Source: Aquirhabdus sp.
GTDB taxonomy: Bacteria > Pseudomonadota > Gammaproteobacteria > Pseudomonadales > Moraxellaceae
Assembly (NCBI GenBank): GCA_030150135.1
Contig: JASLGO010000168.1
Span: 1-32,003 of the forward strand
Direction of reading: 5' to 3'
Length of the DNA: 32,003 nucleotides
Shown piece after piece: positions 1-8,636 of the stretch (position 1 is its first letter; each line of letters opens with the position of its first letter). The position numbers and the translations under genes were made by a program. The notes under the pieces are model-generated. The model saw only the letters and a list, made by a program, of their open reading frames with translations, was not told where the DNA came from and ran no database searches.

Positions 1-309
1 CAGCAGCAAGGTGGTGTGAGTAATGCGGTGTCAGCATTGACTAGTTCTGGTTTGGGTGAACAAGCTCAATCATGGATTAGCAATGGAGATAATCAGCAAA
101 TGGCAACACAAGAAGTCACTCAATTGCTCGGTTCTGATCAAGTGACTCAGCTTGCTGCAAAAATTGGCGTAAGCCCTGAACAAATCCAAAGTGGTGTTGC
201 GACATTATTGCCACAAGTGATCAACCATCTGACCCCAAATGGTGACACTTCCAATCCAGATGAGTCTAATAGCTTGCTGACTTCGGCTTTGGGTAAGTTT
301 TTTGGTTAG
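1..309 (+). CDS. YidB-like DUF937 protein, 5' end missing
   Basis: The frame is open from base 1, reading QQQGG before the first possible start (GTG at 16), so the gene almost certainly begins upstream of the window. The visible part is about 100 residues, Gln/Ser-rich, without membrane segments. It contains the pattern typical of the YidB/DUF937 family: a helix-rich core ending in a run like LLPQVINHLTPNGD, then a short Gly/Phe-rich tail (LGKFFG). YidB has no well-established biochemical role; I know it only as a conserved small bacterial protein. It converges on dsbB, and an imperfect inverted repeat lies in the gap. The family call rests on the C-terminal pattern alone. Confidence 0.72.
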   Translation, partial: QQQGGVSNAVSALTSSGLGEQAQSWISNGDNQQMATQEVTQLLGSDQVTQLAAKIGVSPEQIQSGVATLLPQVINHLTPNGDTSNPDESNSLLTSALGKFFG

Positions 310-322
310 TACACTGCAAGAA

Positions 323-381
323 CACTGAGCTTGTCGAAGTGTGGTTTTGTATCGCCGCACATTTCGACAGGCTCAATGAGC
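323..381. repeat. Imperfect inverted repeat (REP-like) between convergent genes
   Basis: The left arm (323-344, starting CACTGAGCTTGTCGAAGTG) and the right arm (355-381, containing TTTCGACAGGCTCAATG) are largely complementary with a short loop. The TTCGACAGGCTCA core is a motif I know as a dispersed intergenic palindrome in many proteobacterial genomes. It lies between the stops of the YidB-like gene and dsbB and could end transcription from both sides, but there is no clear T-run directly after the stem. Confidence 0.6.
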
Positions 382-432
382 TATGTTAGTTTCAACTGTT
401 CATGCTTACGGTTTTTTTATTTAACAATCTGA

Positions 433-930
433 TTAACGTGTTTTTCTAAATAATTGCCCTAAGTTCATGATCAATAAGACAGAAAAGAATAATAATCCCC
501 AGTGTGGCAATGACCATCCAAGCAACGTCCAGTCAACCTTGGCGCATTCGCCTGAACCATGTAAAACTTTTTGAACGACGCTTTGTAATGGGAATGTTTG
601 CAACCAGTAATCCAAACCTGGGCCGCATGCAGGGACATCTTCGGGTGGTAAATGTTGAATCCAGACATGGCGACTTGCTACGCCGACCGACCATAGGATG
701 CCAAGTGTTGCAAGCAAGCTGTATAAACGACGCATGATCAGTTGCTTAGGATTATGTAGTGCTGCAATCAGCGCAAATGCCCCCATAACCATCAAGCCGA
801 TCCGCTGAAAAATACACAAAGGACAAGGTTCTAAGTGATCATAATTTTGTAGATAGAGCGCGAAACCCATACCAGCAGCACTTGCTAAAAATAAAGCAAA
901 ATTGACTCGTCTATAACTCAGTTGCATCAT
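433..930 (-). CDS. dsbB: Disulfide bond formation protein B (DsbB)
   Basis: Inner-membrane quinone reductase that reoxidises periplasmic DsbA and passes the electrons to ubiquinone. The 165 residues fit the DsbB family. Four hydrophobic segments are visible, at about 10-28, 44-58, 70-86 and 142-158. The first redox pair is the CPLC motif (Cys36, Cys39) after the first segment; the second pair is Cys102 (PACGPGL) and Cys129 (GECAK) in the second periplasmic loop, placed as in E. coli DsbB. The start is the first of two adjacent ATGs; an AAGGA about 12 bases upstream overlaps the end of gshA, which stops 12 bp before this start. The two genes are very likely co-transcribed, coupling cytoplasmic thiol synthesis with periplasmic disulfide formation. 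Confidence 0.95.
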   Translation of the reverse strand: MMQLSYRRVNFALFLASAAGMGFALYLQNYDHLEPCPLCIFQRIGLMVMGAFALIAALHNPKQLIMRRLYSLLATLGILWSVGVASRHVWIQHLPPEDVPACGPGLDYWLQTFPLQSVVQKVLHGSGECAKVDWTLLGWSLPHWGLLFFSVLLIMNLGQLFRKTR

Positions 931-942
931 GCATTGCTTTCC

Positions 943-2613
943 TTAATAGTTAGCCTTCATCGTTAGTTCGTGGCACTCGTCGCTGGACACAGTATTGGTT
1001 TTCTCAGCAGTTGTTGGAGTGCGCCAATGCTGTAAATACTGAGCGAAGCTGACTGTATCGCTATTTTCTATTGCAGTCTGTCGTATTCTTGATTGTTCTG
1101 CGTATTCAGCATATTCGGCTGCAATAGCGGCAGGCAGTGGTGTCGCATTGAGCGAAACAGCATAACGCTGTGCTAATAGATGTCCAAAGCTCCAGCTTCC
1201 TTCGGATTTTGTTCTTTCGAGAACTTGTGCGGATAGCGTTAGTGCAGGGTCATTGGCACGCTTTTGCATCAACACAATGCTTGAGCTGTATTGATTGTTG
1301 CCATGTACTTGATCCAATAAATGCGCAAAAGGCAACATCGCTGTTAAATGCTCACCCATCCATTGTACAAAGTCTTGCTGACCTGATTCTGTTTCAATCG
1401 TGATGCCTGCCAAGCGACCTTGATCAACGATGTGATTTTGATTTCGCGCAATTCGTTCTTCCTCGAGAGCGAGTAGTGCTGGGCTTGATGTCATTAAGCA
1501 GTACAGTGCCAATACTTCTAGGAAACACGCCGTATTCAAGCTAATACCGACATCGGTAAAAGGATCGAGATCCACAGCGCGAAGTTCAACATAAGCCACG
1601 CCGCGCGCTTCGAGTGCCGCCGATGGTGTTTCGTTCGATTGAGTAATTTGTTTCGGACGAATCAGGCTGTAGTATTCATTCTCGATTTGCAGAATATGGT
1701 CGTTAATCTGGATGGGTTCACCCTGTTCATCATTTAATCCCAGTGCAGTGAAGGGTGGATAGACATCACCAATCGCATGTTTTAAGCCAGAGACATAGGC
1801 TTTGATACAGTTGTAGTGAATCCCTAAGCTGCGTTGTGCGCTATTTTGATAACCGAGTTTACCCATGCGAAGCGCGGTGGCTTCTGGCAGAAATAAAGTG
1901 CCCTGTTTCATTTCCTGTAGGTGATGTTCACGACCTTTGAGGAAACATGCGCAAACCGCAGGGCTGGCGCCGAGCAGATAAATCACCATGGGTGTCATGC
2001 GAATAAAATTACGAATGAGACCAAAATATTTTTCACTGACAAAATCTTGTTTGGATAGAGCCAAGAGAGATGGCGTTTCGTTTTGCCATGTGCTCCACAA
2101 AGCTTCTGGAAAGGATAGATTGTAATGAATGCCAGCGATAGTCTGCATTCTGCGACCATAACGAACACCCAGACCACGGCGATACAAGGTTTTAAATTTT
2201 CCTAGATTGGATGAACCGTACTGAGCAAGACGAATTTTTTCTTCATCTTTGTCGAGCATACAGGGCATCGATAAGGGCCAGAGCGTTTCACCTTCTGGAA
2301 GTGCTTGGTAAGTGACCTGATGTAAGTCTCGTAAACAGGATATTGCTTCTTGTGGAGAGTTGCAGGGTGGAGTGATTAGCTCAATTAATGCTTCAGAATA
2401 GTCCGTGGTGATACGCGGATGAGTTAATGCCGAACCGAGTGCGGCTGGATGGTCTGTTTGCGATAAAAAACCATCAGCTTGCATTCGCAATGATTCTTTT
2501 TCTATGCCACGTAACATGCCTTGCAATAATTCGGGTTTTAACCAATTCGGGATTGCTGTCGCGGTCAAGGCTGATACTTCAGTGTTTGCTGAATTGACCA
2601 TTTGCTCACTCAT
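943..2613 (-). CDS. gshA: Glutamate-cysteine ligase
   Basis: ATP-dependent ligation of L-glutamate to L-cysteine, the first and rate-limiting step of glutathione synthesis, in the cytoplasm. The 556 residues are a little longer than the E. coli enzyme (518), with extra length at both ends. Family signatures visible include RGIEKESLR near residue 35-43, TDYSEALIELITPP near 70-83, the nucleotide and metal-binding region GLGVRYGRRMQTIAGIHYN near 147-165, and the later YVELRAVDLDPF near 340-350. The last codons lie 12 bp from dsbB on the same strand. The product is a type 1 (proteobacterial) GshA, not the plant-like or bifunctional GshF type. Confidence 0.96.
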   Translation of the reverse strand: MSEQMVNSANTEVSALTATAIPNWLKPELLQGMLRGIEKESLRMQADGFLSQTDHPAALGSALTHPRITTDYSEALIELITPPCNSPQEAISCLRDLHQVTYQALPEGETLWPLSMPCMLDKDEEKIRLAQYGSSNLGKFKTLYRRGLGVRYGRRMQTIAGIHYNLSFPEALWSTWQNETPSLLALSKQDFVSEKYFGLIRNFIRMTPMVIYLLGASPAVCACFLKGREHHLQEMKQGTLFLPEATALRMGKLGYQNSAQRSLGIHYNCIKAYVSGLKHAIGDVYPPFTALGLNDEQGEPIQINDHILQIENEYYSLIRPKQITQSNETPSAALEARGVAYVELRAVDLDPFTDVGISLNTACFLEVLALYCLMTSSPALLALEEERIARNQNHIVDQGRLAGITIETESGQQDFVQWMGEHLTAMLPFAHLLDQVHGNNQYSSSIVLMQKRANDPALTLSAQVLERTKSEGSWSFGHLLAQRYAVSLNATPLPAAIAAEYAEYAEQSRIRQTAIENSDTVSFAQYLQHWRTPTTAEKTNTVSSDECHELTMKANY

Positions 2614-3007
2614 ATTGTGTACTCATATCGCAAATTAGTGTGTTAAATCATCACTGATATTGATGTTATTTGGGGCGCTATGCCGTTTTATCATTGCCAA
2701 CAGGATTGTTGAAGCATATTACACTGCGGCGTGATCGGATAGTCTTCATCGGTCACTTAAAACAAGATCGTGAGATCAAAGATGATGGCCGACGATAATG
2801 ATAAAGTGATGACGATGACGTTGGAGACTATCGTGAGGTTACTTCTGATTTACTCTGTGTCAGATGAATGGGGATGTTTTTATCGTTATCAAGTAGTTGG
2901 AACTACTTAAATAAAGGAACGATGACAGCTTGTTTTATTGGGTCAATAAAAAATGCCATAACAGAGTCGTCATGGCATTTTGGAGAGTTCGTTATTGAAT
3001 CAAAGGA
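2614..3007. other. Gene-free region upstream of gshA
   Basis: This 394-bp stretch lies between the gshA start and the end of pbpG, both on the minus strand. It must contain the gshA-dsbB promoter, but I could not pick convincing -35/-10 boxes. It holds the pbpG terminator (listed separately) and an 18-bp palindrome at 2891-2908 (AAGTAGTT, a GG spacer, AACTACTT) that might be an operator or a transcript hairpin. A 42-codon plus-strand reading frame at 2782-2910 is too short and too weakly led to call a gene. Confidence 0.5.
2945..2981 (-). terminator. Rho-independent terminator of pbpG
   Basis: A 10-bp perfect stem (AAAATGCCAT at 2950-2959 pairing with ATGGCATTTT at 2972-2981) has a 12-base loop. 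Read on the minus strand the stem is followed by a run of T (complement of 2945-2953). It lies 27 bp past the pbpG stop, so it most likely separates that gene from gshA. Confidence 0.85.
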
Positions 3008-4093
3008 TTAGATCGTATTTCCAAGCCACGCAAGGATGCGATTTGCATCACCAGTACGACGTTGCGATGAGTCTGCATCCATCAATACAATGACCGTTGG
3101 GCGTTGATTGACACTGGCTTCCATCACGACACAGTGTCCTGCTTCGTTGATATTGCCCGTTTTAGATAGGCCAATATCCCATTTGCCAGCGCGAACTAAA
3201 GCATTGGTGTTAACTGAGTGTAATATGCCGCGATCATTATGGAAGTCGTATGCCGCAGTTGTGGTAAAACGACGAATCACTTCATATTCGTAAGCAGCTT
3301 TGACCATTTTTGCTAAATCACGTGGCGAAGCTGAATTGCGGCTATCCAATCCTGTTGGGTCACCAAAGAAGGCTGTTTTCATGCCTAACTGTTTTGCTTT
3401 GGTGTTCATGGTGCTAATAAATTGCGTGCGACCTTTATCATAGGTGCGAGCTAAGGCAGCAGCAGCAGGATTTTCTGAATGCATGAGTGCTAATAATAAG
3501 AGTTCAGCACGATTGTAGGTCTCACCTGAGCGTAGACTCGATCTTGCTTTCTTTGGCCCCATGAAATCTTCAGGTTGCAGCGTGATCATTTCATCCATTG
3601 GCAAACGCGCATCCAATGTCACCATGGCAGTCATGAGCTTGCTGATTGAAGCGATTGGGCGTGTGGTGTCAATATTCTTACCGTAGAGCACTTCACCTGT
3701 ATTGCTATCCATCACGAGCGCAGCGTTTGCGTTTAAGGAAAGCAAGCTCTCCGTTTGGCTATCTGTACCAGAGACTTTATTTCGCACACTATCAATCAAC
3801 CCAGTCAGCGATCCTCCGCGATTGGTTGGCGTGCTTGCATTGGGGAGACGGCGGATATCAATACTCAAATCAGTATCTTCATCATCGTCATTATTCATAA
3901 TACGGCTAGCACGATTTGTGTCATTTGAACCGTTGTACCAATGATTTTGCGATGCAGGCGTTGTTGCCCCTTTTGTATTTTGGCTAATCTGGAGATTGGC
4001 ATGTGCAGAGGACGAGACTAACCATGCCAGTATGCTCATCGCCAGCAGTTTTTGCGGAGGGTTGACTCTGCGGTTTACTCTAGATGTATTCAT
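3008..4093 (-). CDS. pbpG: PBP7/8-type D-alanyl-D-alanine endopeptidase
   Basis: Low-molecular-mass penicillin-binding protein that cleaves D-Ala-mDAP crosslinks in peptidoglycan, acting in the periplasm. The start chosen is the ATG at 4093 (361 residues) because AAGGA lies 8 bases upstream; an in-frame start 14 codons earlier has no such support. Residues 16-32 form a signal peptide ending SSSAHA. A low-complexity Asn/Asp/Ser linker runs to about 110, then the S11 peptidase fold: SxxK at Ser149-Lys152 (SISK), SxN-type Ser206-Glu207-Asn208, and KTG at 311-313. The SEN and SKTG forms and the domain length fit PBP7/8 better than DacA/DacC. It is transcribed alone, with a terminator behind it and a long divergent gap before gacA. 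Confidence 0.88.
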   Translation of the reverse strand: MNTSRVNRRVNPPQKLLAMSILAWLVSSSAHANLQISQNTKGATTPASQNHWYNGSNDTNRASRIMNNDDDEDTDLSIDIRRLPNASTPTNRGGSLTGLIDSVRNKVSGTDSQTESLLSLNANAALVMDSNTGEVLYGKNIDTTRPIASISKLMTAMVTLDARLPMDEMITLQPEDFMGPKKARSSLRSGETYNRAELLLLALMHSENPAAAALARTYDKGRTQFISTMNTKAKQLGMKTAFFGDPTGLDSRNSASPRDLAKMVKAAYEYEVIRRFTTTAAYDFHNDRGILHSVNTNALVRAGKWDIGLSKTGNINEAGHCVVMEASVNQRPTVIVLMDADSSQRRTGDANRILAWLGNTI

Positions 4094-4638
4094 GTCGTCT
4101 TCCTTCTTCACAGAGTCTGCTCGTTTAGAGCGCACTCATCCTTGCTTACCTATGTCTATATCCGTATATCTTATAAAGCCTGACTTCATACACTTTATAT
4201 TGATATTTCCAAGACTCTTTTCAAGAGGTCTTACATAATATCGAGGGTTGTGTTACATGAAGCGGTATCTTTAAGGATGTGCGTTTCATGAAACAAAGTC
4301 AAATGAAATTTGATTAAATAACACACAAACATTCAGCATATCTATTAGAATAAACATAGATGCTTATGGTGTTATTTGTAAAATGTGACGTAGTTGGTGT
4401 TTTGGTGAGTTTTGGTGCAGCGGTTATGCTGGTATCGACTCAGCTATCCTCATTTTCCAAGCGAGTCAGTCTACGATATAAATAGATAATTACCACCATC
4501 AAATGCTATATTGTGTGTGAGAATGTAAAAATGCCGCGCTGGGAACAATTCCCCCTCTGGTCGTTATTGAATTCGTAAAAAAATATTTTTCGCAAATGGT
4601 TTTCGCTGATAGAGCGCCATGCAAACGGAGATGCACAG
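4094..4638. other. Gene-free divergent region between pbpG and gacA
   Basis: About 545 bp carries the promoters of two divergent genes. Visible structure: a 12-bp perfect palindrome GTTTCATGAAAC at 4283-4294, and an A/T-rich stretch near 4575-4595 just before gacA. On the minus strand TTGGAA and TATGAA, 16 bases apart near 4185-4215, could serve pbpG, but this is weak. I see no small gene or RNA that I can support here. Confidence 0.4.
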
Positions 4639-5274
4639 TTGATCAAAGTTCTTGTTGTAGATGATCATGAGTTGGTACGTACTGGAATTTGCCGAATGCT
4701 GGTCGATACGCCTGAAATTCAGGTGGTTGGTGAAGCTGAATCAGGTGAACAGGCTATAGAGATGACGCGTCAACATCAACCTGACGTGGTGTTGTTAGAT
4801 GTTAATATGCCTGGTATAGGCGGAGTCGAAACAACACGCCGACTTCTGCAATCATCGGCAGGCATTAAAGTCCTTGCCGTAAGCGGTTTGAGTGAAGAGC
4901 CTTACCCGTCAATGCTGCTGAAGGCGGGTGCAAGTGGTTATATTACCAAAGGCGCGCCTTTGGATGAGATGGTGCGTGCCATTCGTAAAGTGATGCAAGG
5001 TGGTAAATATTTCAGTGCGGACATTGCCGAACAATTGGCATCGAGCTATTTATCGGATCAGCAAAACTCTCCTTTTGATTTGCTCTCAGAACGTGAAATG
5101 CAAGTTGCCATGATGGTTGTGAATTGCATCAGTGCGCAAGAGATTGCAGATCGATTGTTTGTGAGCGTGAAAACGGTGAATACATATCGCTATCGCATTT
5201 TTGAGAAACTTCAGATAGATAGTGATGTCAAATTAACGCACTTAGCGATGCGTTATCGGTTGATTACCCCGTAG
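4639..5274 (+). CDS. gacA: GacA/UvrY-type response regulator
   Basis: A LuxR/FixJ-type DNA-binding response regulator; GacA proteins usually activate small RNAs that titrate the translational repressor CsrA/RsmA. The 211 residues divide into a receiver domain (about 1-120; acidic pocket Asp8-Asp9, phospho-acceptor Asp54 in LLDVNMPG, Lys104 in YITKG) and a LuxR-type helix-turn-helix (about 145-205; LSEREMQV, then EIADRLFVSVKTVNTY). The start is TTG at 4639, with ACGGAG 8 bases upstream; the nearby ATG at 4631 is out of frame and runs into a stop. The protein begins IKVLVVDDHELVR like UvrY/GacA. The next gene, a PilS-type kinase, starts 9 bp after the stop, so they are probably one transcript. 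Confidence 0.88.
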   Translation: MIKVLVVDDHELVRTGICRMLVDTPEIQVVGEAESGEQAIEMTRQHQPDVVLLDVNMPGIGGVETTRRLLQSSAGIKVLAVSGLSEEPYPSMLLKAGASGYITKGAPLDEMVRAIRKVMQGGKYFSADIAEQLASSYLSDQQNSPFDLLSEREMQVAMMVVNCISAQEIADRLFVSVKTVNTYRYRIFEKLQIDSDVKLTHLAMRYRLITP

Positions 5275-5283
5275 TACACACTC

Positions 5284-6930
5284 ATGAATGTTCAGCGCGG
5301 ATCTTCATTATTGATTGCCACACCGATTCAACGCATTAATCTGATTTATGCTAGTTATCGGATTGTTCTATCATTTTTTCTGCTCGCGCTATTTCTACTC
5401 ACGGTCAAAAATCCAATCGTTGGGATTAATGATCCTGCGTTTTATGTACAAACCGTTTCCACCTATTGTTTAGGTAGTATTTTTGGCTTCTTATTGCTGA
5501 AGTATTGGCCGTTCTATCAGGACGTTCAAACCTTTGCCATGCTCGTCGTCGATGTCATTGCAATGTCATTGATGCTCTATGCCAACGGTGGTCCAAGCCT
5601 GCAACTCTCAATGCTCTATCTCGTCATGGTGATGGCAGCGAGTATTTTATTGCCACAAGGACGCGCGTTAGTCATTGCCTTGCTTGCTGCATTGGCAGTG
5701 ATTTATCAGCAGTTTTATTTCTCATTAATCCGCGATAATGATCTGCGGATGGTGAGCTCGGTGAGTTTGCAAGCGGTCAGTTTTATTGCGATTTCAATTC
5801 TTGGGCAGTTGGTTACGAGACGGCTGCGTTTGGTTGAACAAGAAGTTTTTTCGCAGACTAAACAAGCGTTGCAGCTGCAGGTCATTAACCAGCATATTGT
5901 TGAGCGTATGCATACAGGGGTCTTGGTATTTGATCAAGAACAGCGACTCATGGTCATTAATGAGGCTGCACGTCAGTGGCTACATCAACCGAATGCGATA
6001 CAGGGTTGGACACTCACTCAACTTTCTCTTCCGCTCAAACGACAAATCAATGAAGCGCTTGCCAATCATGTGTTAACGCCGTTTGTGCTGGATGCCAATG
6101 AAAATAATTTGGCACTCAGTGTGCAATTAGTGCCATTGGATGACGGTAATATTCCGCATATTAATGAGCGGCAAATGCATGCAGCACCAACGATTGTTAT
6201 TTTGGAAAATCTCAGTCGCGTCAATCAAAAAGCGCAGCAGATGAAATTGGCGTCACTGGGTCGTCTGACTGCGAGTATTGCGCATGAAATTCGTAATCCA
6301 TTGGCAGCGATTAGTCAGGCTGGTGAGTTATTGGCGGAGATGGGAGTCCATTCTGATCAGCGTGCATTGCTTGATATGATTCAAAAGCAAAGTAACCGTA
6401 TGAATCGGATGATTGAAGATATTTTGCAATTATCTAGACGCAGTACGTCAAGACCCCAGTCGATTGCCTTAGTCGAGTGGGTGCAAGAGTTCATGAAAAA
6501 TTTTATCCCGAACTCTACAGAAATGATCCAAGCGCAAAATTATAGCGCTGATCAACTTTATCTCGAGGTGCAAGCGACTCGAGAAGATGATCATAATATC
6601 GTCTTCGATCCCATGCAGTTGCAACAGGTGATGACGAACCTCGTGAATAATGGATTGCATCACGGTGCAAAAGTTCATACAAAACCGCGTATTTATCTGC
6701 GGATCAAGACGCTGGAGTCTGGTTTAGTGATGCTAGATGTCATGGATCAGGGAGCGGGGATTCCGCAACAAGCGATGTCTTCGTTATTTGAGCCGTTCTT
6801 TACCACAGAGTCTGGTGGTACAGGTCTTGGTTTATATTTGTCGCGTGCATTTTGTGAAGCAAATGGCGCGTCACTTTGGTGTATTCCTCAAGCATATGGT
6901 GCGTGTTTTAGAATTTCGTTTGGTGTGTAA
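5284..6930 (+). CDS. pilS: PilS-type sensor histidine kinase
   Basis: Membrane sensor kinase of the PilS family, which in pseudomonads phosphorylates PilR to control type IV pilin transcription. The 548 residues show six hydrophobic segments in the first 185 residues, a coiled linker, a PAS-like domain (about 205-310), a HisKA domain with His334 in SIAHEIRNPLAAI, and an ATPase domain with N-box VMTNLVNNGLHHG, G1 DQGAGIP and G2 GTGLGLYLS near the C-terminus. There is no receiver domain, so it is a simple, non-hybrid kinase. It follows gacA by 9 bp with no strong ribosome binding site, suggesting translational coupling. The expected partner pilR is not next door but at 27569; see findings. PilS identity is by domain order and sequence feel; another NtrB-like sensor is possible. 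Confidence 0.8.
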   Translation: MNVQRGSSLLIATPIQRINLIYASYRIVLSFFLLALFLLTVKNPIVGINDPAFYVQTVSTYCLGSIFGFLLLKYWPFYQDVQTFAMLVVDVIAMSLMLYANGGPSLQLSMLYLVMVMAASILLPQGRALVIALLAALAVIYQQFYFSLIRDNDLRMVSSVSLQAVSFIAISILGQLVTRRLRLVEQEVFSQTKQALQLQVINQHIVERMHTGVLVFDQEQRLMVINEAARQWLHQPNAIQGWTLTQLSLPLKRQINEALANHVLTPFVLDANENNLALSVQLVPLDDGNIPHINERQMHAAPTIVILENLSRVNQKAQQMKLASLGRLTASIAHEIRNPLAAISQAGELLAEMGVHSDQRALLDMIQKQSNRMNRMIEDILQLSRRSTSRPQSIALVEWVQEFMKNFIPNSTEMIQAQNYSADQLYLEVQATREDDHNIVFDPMQLQQVMTNLVNNGLHHGAKVHTKPRIYLRIKTLESGLVMLDVMDQGAGIPQQAMSSLFEPFFTTESGGTGLGLYLSRAFCEANGASLWCIPQAYGACFRISFGV

Positions 6931-7112
6931 TTAAACCGTCATTTTTTAGTTGTTCATTGATCCCCTCCATGTAACCTCCACAAAAAGTCCACGATAAAGT
7001 AAGGTTCTTATTCAAAAATCCTCGCCCAGTATTGATGCAGTCTTTTTACTGCGATGCTGTGTGCAGCGTTTGTTTGCATGCAGATTTTGATTGGGTTTTG
7101 ATTGAGGTTTTT

Positions 7113-8504
7113 ATGTCTACCAGAAATGCACAACTCCTCGCTGATGAAGCGAAATATTGCTCGTTTGGCGATACCGTCCACTATGTTAATCCACCAAAAA
7201 TTTTCGAGAACTGCCAAGGTAGTTATTTGTTTGATGAAAATGATACGCCGTATCTTGATTTACAAATGTGGTATTCCGCAGTCAATTTTGGTTATAAAAA
7301 CGAACGTTTAAATAACGTGTTAAAGCATCAAATTGATACTTTGCCGCAAGTCGCAAGCCAATACTTACACCCAACCAAAATCGAATTGGCAAAAATCATT
7401 GCCGAAGATGCGAAACAAAAATTTGGTATGGATGGTCGTATTCATTTCAACGTCGGTGGTTCTCAGTCGATTGAAGATTCGTTGAAAATTGTCCGTAATG
7501 CGTCAAATGGCAAAAGCCTCATGTTTGCATTTGAAGGCGGTTATCACGGTCGTACACTCGGTGCGTCAGCGATTACTTCAAGCTATCGCTATCGCCGTCG
7601 TTATGGTCATTTTGGCGATCGTGCGCACTTTGTGCCATTCCCATATCCATTCCGTCGTCCAAAAGGCATGACCGCAGAAGAATATGGCGATTATTGCGTG
7701 AAGGATTTTGCCCGTTTATTTGAGACTGAATACAACGGCGTGTGGGATCCAAAAGTTGGACAGTCTGAATATGCGGCATTTTATGTTGAGCCGATTCAAG
7801 GGACAGGTGGTTATGTTGTTCCGCCACGTAACTTCTTTAAAGGTCTCAAGAAAGTTCTCGACGATCATGGTGTATTGCTGGTTGTGGATGAAATCCAGAT
7901 GGGATTCTACCGCACAGGTAAGTTGTGGTCGATTGAGCACTTTGACGTTAAACCAGACGTATTGGTGTTTGCGAAAGCGTTGACCAATGGCATGAATCCA
8001 CTCGGTGGTTTGTGGGCGCGTGAAGAGCTGATCAACCCAACAGTGTTCCCACCAGGTTCAACGCATTCTACATTCGCTTCGAATCCACTCGGTACTGCAC
8101 TGGGCTTGGAAGTCATGAAAATGACCCGCGAAATTGATTTTGAAAAAATGGTCATGGAAAGCGGTGCGTATTTCCTCGAAGGTCTGAAAGAGCTGCAAAA
8201 ACGCCATGTTGAGATCGGTGATGTTGATGGTTTAGGTCTCGCATTACGCGCTGAAATCTGTATGGAAGATGGTTTTGCGCCAAATCGTGAATTGCTGGAC
8301 AAGATGGTTCATATCGGTTTGTCAGGTGATCTGGACTGGGAAGGCAAGAAAATGGGCTTGGTACTTGATGTCGGCGGTTATTACAAAAACGTGATTACCT
8401 TTGCTCCATCACTCTATATTTCTCGCTCTGAGATTGATCAAGGTTTGGCCTTGCTTGATCAGTTGTTGACACGTGCAAAAAGAGAGATGAAGTTGGGTTT
8501 GTGA
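7113..8504 (+). CDS. Class III PLP-dependent aminotransferase, substrate unknown
   Basis: A fold-type I transaminase of the ornithine/4-aminobutyrate group. The ATG at 7113 is preferred (463 residues) because GAGG lies 5 bases before it and homologous-looking sequence starts there; the frame runs 27 codons further upstream without a binding site. Visible signatures: the phosphate-binding NVGGSQSIEDSLK, FEGGYHGRTLGA, the cofactor-contacting VVDEIQMGFYRTG, and the Schiff-base lysine at Lys288 in FAKALTNGMNPLGG. The motif RYRRRYGHFGDRAHFVPFPY is not one I can tie to GabT, ArgD, Dat or a putrescine enzyme, so the amino donor is left open. It stands alone between pilS and a strong terminator. Confidence 0.85.
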   Translation: MSTRNAQLLADEAKYCSFGDTVHYVNPPKIFENCQGSYLFDENDTPYLDLQMWYSAVNFGYKNERLNNVLKHQIDTLPQVASQYLHPTKIELAKIIAEDAKQKFGMDGRIHFNVGGSQSIEDSLKIVRNASNGKSLMFAFEGGYHGRTLGASAITSSYRYRRRYGHFGDRAHFVPFPYPFRRPKGMTAEEYGDYCVKDFARLFETEYNGVWDPKVGQSEYAAFYVEPIQGTGGYVVPPRNFFKGLKKVLDDHGVLLVVDEIQMGFYRTGKLWSIEHFDVKPDVLVFAKALTNGMNPLGGLWAREELINPTVFPPGSTHSTFASNPLGTALGLEVMKMTREIDFEKMVMESGAYFLEGLKELQKRHVEIGDVDGLGLALRAEICMEDGFAPNRELLDKMVHIGLSGDLDWEGKKMGLVLDVGGYYKNVITFAPSLYISRSEIDQGLALLDQLLTRAKREMKLGL

Positions 8505-8522
8505 GGAATTGATTGTTTTTTG

Positions 8523-8551
8523 AAAAAGCACGGATTGATTCTGTGCTTTTT
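8523..8551 (+). terminator. Rho-independent terminator of the aminotransferase gene
   Basis: A 12-bp stem with one G-T pair (AAAAAGCACGGA pairing with TCTGTGCTTTTT) and a five-base loop, ending in a T-run, starts 18 bp after the aminotransferase stop. It should isolate that gene from the small genes downstream. Confidence 0.9.
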
Positions 8552-8636
8552 TACCTTGTATTTGAGCCTTGGAGGCTTAGTATAGAAATAGGTTTTAAGT
8601 CAGTGAAGACAAGATGTTAAATCTAAAGGATTAGAT

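Noticed and set aside
323..381. A classical Rho-independent terminator for the YidB-like gene
   Set aside because: The stem is imperfect and lacks a following T-run, so I record it as a repeat.
2782..2910. A 42-codon plus-strand frame between pbpG and gshA
   Set aside because: It is short, has no good ribosome binding site, no hydrophobic or domain pattern, and lies in a likely control region.
3646..3944. Overlapping plus-strand frames opposite pbpG
   Set aside because: These are antisense shadows of a well-supported coding gene, without start signals or family patterns; the same holds for the other antisense frames across the window.
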